Shown here piece after piece: positions 1 through 5,233 of a DNA stretch of 8,027 nucleotides. How positions within the stretch are numbered: the stretch's first letter is position 1; every line of letters begins with the position of its first letter. The DNA comes from CAKZYD01 sp039026755 (lineage in GTDB: Bacteria; Pseudomonadota; Alphaproteobacteria; Sphingomonadales; CAKZYD01), in assembly GCA_039026755.1 (NCBI GenBank), contig JBCCLR010000179.1:1-8027 (forward strand), written 5' to 3'. The notes below the pieces were generated by a model. That model ran no database searches, was not told the DNA's origin, and was given only the letters and a program-made list of their open reading frames with translations. Both the position numbers and the translations under genes were made by a program.

Positions 1-1
1 C

Positions 2-691
2 GCCGCAGCATTGCTCGCAATAACCAGTGCCAATGCCGCCACCAGCTTTACCGACCGTAGCGCCTTTATCGCGCAAACATCGCCGCAGGGGGCTATTGAC
101 TTTGAAAACGCTCAAGCCGGCAGTTCTTTTGCCGGCCAGGACCTCACTGTCGGCAACATGGCATTGAGCGGCGGCGTCGACGACTTCTTCACGCTCAACC
201 TGATTGCCCCGGCTGGCAGCTGTATCGGCTTCAACCTCAGTTTTTTCCAGATCGATGGATCGCAATTTGCCTGTTCGTTTGTTGATCCAGAGGCTGATCT
301 GCGCATTGACTTTAATGCGCCGGTGACAGCCTGGGGTGCTGATTTTCGCGATATTGCGGATGATGATAGGCGCACAAAGCTCAGCTTCTATGACGATGAT
401 GATGCTCTGCTCGCAGATTACGTGGCAGAAGGCTTTAATGAAGCAGATCAGTCCTTTATCGGCCTGGACTTCATGGGCGCAGAGGCGAGCTATCTGATCT
501 TTTCGTTTATCACTGGCCCCCAAGACATCTCTAACAGCGATGTTTTCGGCATGGATAATGTGCTGTTCTCAACGGCGCGCGGCATGACCCCAAACCCCGT
601 TCCAGTGCCGCCTGCGATGTTGTTGTTTGCCTCTGCGGGCGCTGTCTTTGCCGGTTTAGGCAAAGCAAGATCCGCCAAATCTGCCCACTGA
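2..691 (+). CDS. Exported VPLPA/PEP-CTERM-like protein, paralog 1 (5' partial)
   Basis: Secreted protein of unknown function, first of three tandem paralogs. The reading frame is open to the left edge. The visible N-terminus (AAALLAITSANAATSF) is the hydrophobic end of a signal peptide with an ANA|A-type cleavage site, so the true start lies upstream; a TTG at position 11 is not a credible start. The mature part begins with F-x-DRSAFIAQTSPQ and is rich in beta-strand-like Asp/Gly/aromatic stretches (IDFNAPVTAWGADFRD, then FGMDNVLFSTARG). Two Cys (in SCIGF and FACSF) match the pair in both paralogs and could form a disulfide. The tail is PVPVPPAMLLF..., a hydrophobic segment, then a basic end (KARSAK): the three-part exosortase sorting signal. 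By family knowledge such tails are processed by an exosortase, with the protein going to the cell surface or extracellular matrix. No exosortase gene is visible here. The ligand is unknown. Confidence 0.85.
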   Translation, partial: AAALLAITSANAATSFTDRSAFIAQTSPQGAIDFENAQAGSSFAGQDLTVGNMALSGGVDDFFTLNLIAPAGSCIGFNLSFFQIDGSQFACSFVDPEADLRIDFNAPVTAWGADFRDIADDDRRTKLSFYDDDDALLADYVAEGFNEADQSFIGLDFMGAEASYLIFSFITGPQDISNSDVFGMDNVLFSTARGMTPNPVPVPPAMLLFASAGAVFAGLGKARSAKSAH

Positions 692-705
692 TACATTTGA
701 AACGC
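690..705 (+). repeat. Post-stop direct repeat, copy 1
   Basis: GATACATTTGAAACGC overlaps the last two bases of the stop codon of paralog 1. The same 16-mer with two substitutions lies just after paralog 2 (1494-1509). The conserved spacer start suggests the duplicated unit included 3' flanking DNA as well as the coding sequence. Any role beyond being a relic of duplication is unknown. Confidence 0.6.
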
Positions 706-715
706 AGCGCGACAT

Positions 716-738
716 AAGCGCGATACCGCCACGCGCTT
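716..738 (+). other. Hairpin between paralogs 1 and 2
   Basis: AAGCGCG at 716-722 pairs with CGCGCTT at 732-738 around a 9-nt loop, giving a 7-bp GC-rich stem. Only three T follow, then C, so it is not a convincing intrinsic terminator. It may protect mRNA ends or partly attenuate transcription between the two genes. This is inferred from base pairing only. Confidence 0.4.
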
Positions 739-771
739 TCCTAAACATCTTCAGTAACAAGGGGTTTCATC

Positions 772-1491
772 ATGAAACATTCAGTTTTGACATGGGCATG
801 CGCAGCGACTGTAATTGCAACATCGGGCGCACACGCAGCGACAAGCTTTACCGATCGCAACACCTTTATCGCACAAACCTCGCCGCAGGTGTCCGTCGAC
901 TTTAACAATGTGCCACTTGGCACCTCGTTTTACGGTCAAGAGACGACTATCGGCAATATGACCTTCGCTGGCGGAACAAACCAAGCGCTTAATGGCTGGC
1001 ACGCTATTGCACCCGGAGGGAATTGCACCGGGCCGGTCAACGCTTTCTATACCGTAGATGGTTCGCCATTTGCGTGTACATTTGTCGAAGCAAATGCGCA
1101 GCTGCGCATCGACTTTAATACAGACGTTACATCTTGGGGCGCTGACTTTAGAGATTTGGGTGATGAAGAGCGCAAAACCAAGCTGACATTTTATGACGAC
1201 AGCGATGTAATTGCCGAATACATCGCTGGCGGCAATGACAATGGGGAGGTCACCTTTGTCGGCCTCGACCTTGATGGCGCGCAGGCGACGCACCTCATCT
1301 TTTCGCTATTCCAGGCCTTTGACCCCAATCAGGACTTGTTTGGCATGGACAATGTATTGTTCTCCACCGCTCGCGGCACGGGCACAGTGCCCAACCCCGT
1401 ACCGGTACCGCCGGCCATGCTGCTGTTTGCCTCCGCGGGCGCTGCTTTTGCGGGTATGCGCCGGGCCAGAAGCAAAGCCAAAAGCGCCTAA
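772..1491 (+). CDS. Exported VPLPA/PEP-CTERM-like protein, paralog 2
   Basis: Complete 239-residue exported protein, closely similar along its whole length to the gene upstream. The start is ATG 772, with an AAGGGG-type ribosome site about 10 nt upstream (AACAAGGGGTTTCATC). Residues 1-22 form a signal peptide with AHA|A cleavage. The mature domain starts F-x-DRNTFIAQTSPQ and has C85 and C102 as the conserved Cys pair, SWGADFRD at 121-128 and FGMDNVLFSTARG at 190-202. The sorting tail has V210-P-V-P-P214, a hydrophobic stretch to about residue 228, then RRARSKAK. The layout fits a beta-sandwich surface protein sorted by an exosortase, but the fold, ligand and function are inferred or unknown. 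It differs from paralog 1 mainly in the region before the Cys pair and in the loop before FGMDN, as expected of diverging binding surfaces. Confidence 0.88.
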   Translation: MKHSVLTWACAATVIATSGAHAATSFTDRNTFIAQTSPQVSVDFNNVPLGTSFYGQETTIGNMTFAGGTNQALNGWHAIAPGGNCTGPVNAFYTVDGSPFACTFVEANAQLRIDFNTDVTSWGADFRDLGDEERKTKLTFYDDSDVIAEYIAGGNDNGEVTFVGLDLDGAQATHLIFSLFQAFDPNQDLFGMDNVLFSTARGTGTVPNPVPVPPAMLLFASAGAAFAGMRRARSKAKSA

Positions 1492-1493
1492 CA

Positions 1494-1509
1494 GATACCT
1501 TTGAAACAC
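1494..1509 (+). repeat. Post-stop direct repeat, copy 2
   Basis: GATACCTTTGAAACAC begins 3 nt after the stop of paralog 2 and matches the motif after paralog 1 at 14 of 16 positions. No copy follows paralog 3, whose stop overlaps the convergent LysR gene. Confidence 0.6.
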
Positions 1510-1510
1510 G

Positions 1511-1551
1511 AGCGGACAAACCGCCGATACGTCGGCGGTGTCTTATCCGCT
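1511..1551 (+). other. Two-tier hairpin between paralogs 2 and 3
   Basis: The inner stem CCGCCGA (1521-1527) / TCGGCGG (1532-1538) is perfect, closing a TACG tetraloop. UACG belongs to the unusually stable UNCG loop class. Flanking bases extend it: GACA (1515-1518) with TGTC (1539-1542), or AGCGGA (1511-1516) with TCCGCT (1546-1551). These two extensions share bases, so they are alternatives. No T-run follows, so it is not a standard intrinsic terminator. An mRNA stability element or attenuator between the tandem genes is plausible but inferred. Confidence 0.5.
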
Positions 1552-1577
1552 GCATAAAAATCATTGGAGAAACGCTG

Positions 1578-2288
1578 ATGAAATCGTCCCTTTTTGCCTT
1601 GGCGCTCGCCGCAACAGCCGCGGCGGCAATTGATGCGAAAGCCGCGATGGTGTTTGAGGACCGCAGCGCCTTTATTGCAGCGACCTCGCCGCAAGCTCAT
1701 ATTGATTTTAATGATGTTGCACTTGGCAGTTCCTATGAGGATCAAGAGCTTACAATTGGTAACATGACGCTGCGCGGCGGCACGTTTCCGCATACCGGAC
1801 CGGTCAATTTAATCGCCCCGGCCGGCCTATGCATTGGGACCAACTCGGAGCTTTTTCAAACAGATACGTCTCCTTATGCCTGCGCCTTTGTAAGCCCCTT
1901 CAGTGATTTGGTGATCGATTTTAACGCGCCGGTTACGGCGTGGGGCGCTGATTTTGGCGACCTTGCAGACAACGGCGTGTCTATCAATTTGACGTTTTTT
2001 GATGATGAGGATGCGGTGGTTGGCAAGCATACGGCCTCCACAGACCTTGATGCGCAAAAGACCTTTCTGGGTTTTGACCTGATGGGGGCCGCTGCAACGC
2101 GTTTGATCTTCTCCATGATGGATGGCACTATAAATGATGCCTTTGGCATCGATAATGTCGTGTTTTCCACGGCGCGCGGTATGGGTGGGCCCTCAAATGT
2201 GCCGATCCCACCGACATTTCTGATGTTTGCATCAGCTGGCGTGGCTGCAGCAGCGCTGCGCAGCCTCAAAGCGCGCAAATTGTATTAA
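1578..2288 (+). CDS. Exported VPLPA/PEP-CTERM-like protein, paralog 3
   Basis: Complete 236-residue exported protein and the most divergent of the three tandem paralogs. The start is ATG 1578 behind a GGAG ribosome site (ATTGGAGAAACGCTG). Residues 1-22 form a signal peptide ending AKA|A. The mature part keeps the family landmarks: FEDRSAFIAATSPQ, GNMTL (61-65), C85 and C102 at exactly the same positions as paralog 2, DFNAPVTAWGADFGD, and FGIDNVVFSTARG. The tail is V208-P-I-P-P212, then FLMFASAG, a hydrophobic run and RSLKARK, so the sorting signal is retained with altered core residues. Its stop codon (2286-2288) overlaps the stop of the convergent LysR gene. No biochemical role can be assigned; a matrix or surface protein is the reasonable inference. 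Confidence 0.87.
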   Translation: MKSSLFALALAATAAAAIDAKAAMVFEDRSAFIAATSPQAHIDFNDVALGSSYEDQELTIGNMTLRGGTFPHTGPVNLIAPAGLCIGTNSELFQTDTSPYACAFVSPFSDLVIDFNAPVTAWGADFGDLADNGVSINLTFFDDEDAVVGKHTASTDLDAQKTFLGFDLMGAAATRLIFSMMDGTINDAFGIDNVVFSTARGMGGPSNVPIPPTFLMFASAGVAAAALRSLKARKLY

Positions 2289-3172
2289 CGTGGCAGCTGC
2301 GGTGCAGAAAGCACAGCGCGTAGCGCTGGGTTGGGAAACCGGCGCGGCATGGTTACGGCGTAGAACGTCTCCGTCGTTCCCGATATCACCTCAATCTCTG
2401 TGAGAAGACCAGAGGCCAGCTCGTCTTTCACAACGATCGGCGGCACCACTGTAAGGCCAATATCTTCGCGCGCCAGCACGCGCAGCAGCGCCATATCATC
2501 AACCTCGGCGATTATGTTGGGCGTCATGGCGTTTTGATCAAAAAATGCATCCAGCCCGAGCCGAATACTGCTGTCTTTCGACGGCACGATAATGGGCTGA
2601 GTTTCAACCAAGTCTTTGAGCGAATGCTCAGCATTGACCCGTTCAGGATAGCCCACCAAACTCACATCCTGTTCTGAAATCGGGTGAACCAACCAGGGCG
2701 TATCGGCATTTGTCGCAGGCGGCTGATCTGTCAGGACCACGTCCAGCTTTTGTGCTTGCAGGAGGGCCATCAGTTCAGCTGAACTTCCTGAGCGCAAATT
2801 GAGCCTGGTCTTCCCTGCCGTCAGCAGCGGCGTTAAAAACTCAATTTGGAAATTGCGCGAGAGTGTGGATAGCGCGCCGACGCGCAGCGCCGCTTGCCGC
2901 GTTAAATCCCGCTCAAACAAAGTATCGAGCAGTTCTTCGCCTGCGGCAAATATTACATCCGCATGGTCAAGCGCGATGGAGCCTGCTTCGGTCAGCACCA
3001 GCTGTTTGCCGCGCCGTTCAAACAGATTTTGACCTAAGCGTTCTTCGAGCTTCTTGATTTGCAGTGATAGCGCAGACTGTGACACGTGCAACTTTTCCGC
3101 TGTTCGAGTCAGGTTTCCATCATGCGCTACAGCCCAAAAATAGCGCAGGTGGTTATAATTCAGTGTCGCCAT
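2285..3172 (-). CDS. LysR-family regulator, NhaR-type
   Basis: A 295-residue transcriptional regulator, normal length for LysR proteins. The N-terminus (LNYNHLRYFWAVAHDGN) is characteristic of the NhaR branch. The winged helix-turn-helix spans about residues 6-65, with AEKLHVSQSALSLQIKKLEE as recognition region and FERRGKQLVLTEAG as wing. From about residue 90 onward is the two-lobed effector-binding domain, ending in the EVDDMALLRVLA region typical of this group. The start ATG 3172 has only a weak ribosome site (ACGGAC). It is divergent from a decayed dabB-dabA locus with 51 bp between them. In many bacteria a LysR gene sits next to intact dab genes, so this was probably the operon's regulator (inference). 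A LysR-type inverted repeat in the divergent spacer overlaps its likely promoter, which suggests autoregulation. The gene itself shows no damage. The effector is unknown. Confidence 0.9.
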   Translation of the reverse strand: MATLNYNHLRYFWAVAHDGNLTRTAEKLHVSQSALSLQIKKLEERLGQNLFERRGKQLVLTEAGSIALDHADVIFAAGEELLDTLFERDLTRQAALRVGALSTLSRNFQIEFLTPLLTAGKTRLNLRSGSSAELMALLQAQKLDVVLTDQPPATNADTPWLVHPISEQDVSLVGYPERVNAEHSLKDLVETQPIIVPSKDSSIRLGLDAFFDQNAMTPNIIAEVDDMALLRVLAREDIGLTVVPPIVVKDELASGLLTEIEVISGTTETFYAVTMPRRFPNPALRAVLSAPQLPR

Positions 3173-3198
3173 ATGTCCGTTCTGTTTTTATGAACGTA

Positions 3199-3204
3199 AT
3201 TATA
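3199..3204 (-). promoter_or_regulatory. Possible -10 box of the LysR gene
   Basis: Read on the minus strand, 3204 to 3199 is TATAAT, a perfect sigma-70-type -10, 26 bp upstream of the LysR start codon. No good -35 hexamer is visible at 16-18 bp spacing, as is common for regulated promoters. The box overlaps the LysR-type inverted repeat. Confidence 0.45.
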
Positions 3205-3216
3205 CAAACGATGTAT
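3202..3216. promoter_or_regulatory. LysR-type operator in divergent spacer
   Basis: ATACA (3202-3206), 5-nt spacer, TGTAT (3212-3216) is a perfect interrupted palindrome containing the T-N11-A signature of LysR binding sites. It lies in the 51-bp gap between the LysR start and the apparent dabB start, overlapping the minus-strand TATAAT. Binding by the adjacent regulator is inferred from position and symmetry. Confidence 0.5.
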
Positions 3217-3223
3217 TTTATCT

Positions 3224-3734
3224 ATGGATTTGAGGTCTGTAAACACCGATGGTCCCGCACCGGGCGTTGCGGCGTTGCCGCTCTCTTATGCTGCAAGTCT
3301 ATCTGCGTTTATACTCCTGATTTTTCTGATTGGCGCTGTCGCTTACGCCGTTTTTGATTGTTGCCGCGGCAGTATTGAAATCAGTGCGATTACCAAGATA
3401 TGGCTGGCTAAACGAGATGACTAAGCCGCCGACACCTGCGTGAGCACTACTACACGCTGACGTCTTCAATGCAGGTGGCTTTCTGATTATTCGGTTCGCC
3501 TATCCCATACTGCTCAACATGCCGGCAATGCACATGCTTGCTCTCATTGGTGGCTTCACCGCGCTGTTTGAATCGGTAGCAATGCGCACGCAAAGCAGCA
3601 TAAAAAGTCTCTCTCCTATTCCATCGGCACGCGGATGGGCTTCATGCTGCTGCAATTCGGGCTCGCTGCATCTGCTGGCGCAGTGGATTTATCAAGCGCA
3701 CGCCCTTTTTATCATAAGAGCGGGCAGTCACGTA
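3224..3734 (+). pseudogene. dabB: Remnant of dabB (NuoL-like partner of DAB carbon uptake system)
   Basis: Broken gene for a NuoL/MrpA-like proton-conducting membrane protein. The apparent start at 3224 (no clear ribosome site) reads a hydrophobic segment (YAASLSAFILLIFLIGAVAY). In another frame, from about 3330, the sequence reads LKSVRLPRYGWLNEMTKPPTPA, a TGA stop at 3441, then ALLHADVFNAGGFLIIRFA. This lines up with the family core (LKS...GWL.E...PTPVSALLHAG..NAGGFL..RFA), the TGA replacing a Ser codon. The frame continues through TALFESVAMRTQSSIK, then shifts at an A-run (3602-3606) into KSLSYSIGTRMGFMLLQFGLA, and shifts back into LHLLAQWIYQAHALF, matching the family's LH..AH..YKAHAF. At least one internal deletion, one nonsense codon and two frameshifts are present, against a usual length of roughly 500 residues. 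It runs straight into a dabA fragment. Assignment to DabB rather than respiratory NuoL rests on that junction. Confidence 0.82.
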
Positions 3735-4229
3735 GGACCGTGCTGCGCAGCCTTTATTGCGGCGCCGCGCGACCGCTCAAACGGCATCGACCTTCAAGGC
3801 AGGGCGTTTCTGCATTCCTATAGTTGGAAAACAGAAGAGCCAAATGGCATTTTAGAGCGCATCATGACAGCGCCGATCCTCGTGGCTAGCTGGATCCGCT
3901 TGCACTATTATGGGTCATCAATTGATAACAACGCCTATTGCAGTGGCGATAAAATGCTGCACAACATGGCGGGCGGCTTTGGTATTCAACAAGGCGCCGG
4001 TGGCGATCTGCGCTCGAGCCTGCCTGTGCAGTCAGTGCATGACGGCGACAGCCTTTTTCATCCCTTCCTGCGCCTAACAGCCGTGATCCAAGCGCCGACC
4101 GCGCGTATTGACAAAGTGCTTGAAAAACATGCAAAGGTGCGTGCTCTGTTTAATCATCAGTGGTTGCATTTGATCGCCATTACTGAAGACCGCGAAACAT
4201 GTGTGCGCCATCAGTCAGGCGGAGCATAG
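3735..4229 (+). pseudogene. dabA: Remnant of dabA (DUF2309 C-terminus only)
   Basis: About 165 residues matching the C-terminal end of DabA (DUF2309/UPF0753), the zinc-containing cytoplasmic subunit that, with DabB, drives energy-coupled CO2/bicarbonate accumulation. Family landmarks in order are CAAFIAAPRDR, GRAFLHSYSW, ILERIMTAPILVASWI, GDKMLHNMAGGFGIQQG, GGDLRSSLPVQSVHDG, LRLTAVIQAP and HQWLHLIAI. The stop is at 4227-4229. Intact DabA is roughly 800 residues or more. The carbonic-anhydrase-like zinc site (Cys, Asp, His, Cys in characterised DabA) lies upstream of this segment and is gone, so the fragment cannot be functional as DabA. The fragment has no start of its own and is fused in frame to the preceding dabB piece; one frame stays open from 3444 to 4229. 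The deletion therefore removed the end of dabB and most of dabA. The intact LysR gene lies upstream of dabB. Confidence 0.88.
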
Positions 4230-4295
4230 GTTCGCGCAATACGATCTTAATGGTTTCATGGCACACCGCCTGTAACACACAATGGGACGAAGCAT

Positions 4296-5201
4296 ATGGC
4301 GGCTGATACTGCAATGAGCCCTTACCTTTCCGCTCTGGAAAGTGAGGCCATACAAATTATTCGAGACGGGGTTGCCGAGGCGCGAAACCCCGTTGTTTTG
4401 TTTTCTGCGGGCAAAGATTCAACGGTCCTTGCCCATCTTGTGATGCGCGCGTTTTATCCTTCAAAGCCCCCGGTTCCGCTCCTCCATGTGGATTCCACTT
4501 GGGAGTTTACTGAGCTGATGCAGTTTCGTGATGACTTTGCCAAGGAGCATGGCTTCGATCTGGTGGTTTACGCAAATGAAGAAGGGCGTGCCCAAGGCAT
4601 CAATCCGTTTGATCATGACAGCCTGTACACCACCATGATGCGCACAGATGCGCTCAAACAGGCCCTGGACGAGGGCGGCTATGACATCATTTTCGGCGGC
4701 GCGCGCCGTGATGAAGAGGCGACGCGGGCAAAGGAACGCGTCGCATCCGTGCGTAGCGAAGGGCACGTCTGGGATCCGCGCCGGCAGCGCCCGGAACTTT
4801 GGAATACCTATAATTGGCGCCTGAGCCCAAAAGAGACGATGCGCGCATATCCGATTTCCAATTGGACTGAAGATGATCTGTGGTCGTATATCAAAGCGCA
4901 AAATATTCAGCTTGCGCCGCTTTATTACGCCGCGCCGCGCCCGGTTGTGGAGCGTGATGGCGCGCTCATTGTTGTTGATGATCAAAACCGCATGCGCTGG
5001 AAAGATGGTGAACAAGCGCAAACCAAAACGGTGCGCTTTAGAACTCTGGGCTGTTGGCCCGTCACCGCAGCGGTTGAATCCAATGCTGCGACGGTTGCAG
5101 ACGTTATGCTTGAAAACACCGCCACGAAATCATCAGAGCGCCGCGGGCGCGTTAGTGACGATGGCTCGCTGGAAATGCAAAAACGAAACGGGTACTTCTA
5201 G
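4296..5201 (+). CDS. cysD: Sulfate adenylyltransferase subunit 2 (CysD)
   Basis: A 301-residue ATP-sulfurylase small subunit, usual length for CysD. With the GTPase CysN it makes adenosine 5'-phosphosulfate from ATP and sulfate, the first step of cytoplasmic sulfate assimilation. The PP-loop pyrophosphatase-type ATP site is S37-AGKDS-T43. Further family signatures are HVDSTWEF (64-71), FGGARRDEEATRAKERV (133-149), NTYNWRLSPKETMRAYPISNW (170-190), FRTLGCWPVTAA (248-259), SSERRGR (279-285) and the end NGYF. The start ATG 4296 follows a GGGACGA-type ribosome site. It lacks the ECGIH motif of the related CysH reductases. Unusually, cysN does not follow: after the stop there are only 32 bp before the end of a convergent gene. 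CysN must be encoded elsewhere or the gene is an orphan copy. Upstream is the dab remnant, with 66 bp between. Confidence 0.93.
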   Translation: MAADTAMSPYLSALESEAIQIIRDGVAEARNPVVLFSAGKDSTVLAHLVMRAFYPSKPPVPLLHVDSTWEFTELMQFRDDFAKEHGFDLVVYANEEGRAQGINPFDHDSLYTTMMRTDALKQALDEGGYDIIFGGARRDEEATRAKERVASVRSEGHVWDPRRQRPELWNTYNWRLSPKETMRAYPISNWTEDDLWSYIKAQNIQLAPLYYAAPRPVVERDGALIVVDDQNRMRWKDGEQAQTKTVRFRTLGCWPVTAAVESNAATVADVMLENTATKSSERRGRVSDDGSLEMQKRNGYF

Positions 5202-5233
5202 ATGAAGCGGTGGTGCTAAACGCGCTGCTCAAT

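Noticed and set aside
11..13. TTG at position 11 as start of the first gene.
   Set aside because: It sits inside the hydrophobic part of a signal peptide and the frame is open to the window edge; the gene is simply truncated.
716..738. Hairpin after paralog 1 as a rho-independent terminator.
   Set aside because: No run of T follows the stem; kept only as a structural feature.
781..1293. 170-codon open frame on the minus strand opposite paralog 2.
   Set aside because: Low-complexity, Cys/Arg-rich translation with no family features, lying fully antisense to a clear gene; similar shadows occur opposite paralogs 1 and 3.
3064..3357. 97-codon plus-strand frame starting inside the LysR gene and crossing the divergent spacer.
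   Set aside because: No ribosome site, overlaps the regulator antisense, and is out of frame with the dabB-like reading.
3441..3443. In-frame TGA in the dabB remnant as a selenocysteine codon.
   Set aside because: The family has Ser at this position (PTPVSALLHAG), no selenocysteine insertion structure was apparent, and the gene carries other lesions.
3602..3606. A-run frameshift in dabB as programmed ribosomal frameshifting.
   Set aside because: A second frameshift, a nonsense codon and large deletions nearby make ordinary decay far more likely.
4461..5021. 186-codon open frame on the minus strand opposite cysD.
   Set aside because: Antisense shadow of a well-supported gene; the translation shows no recognisable motif.
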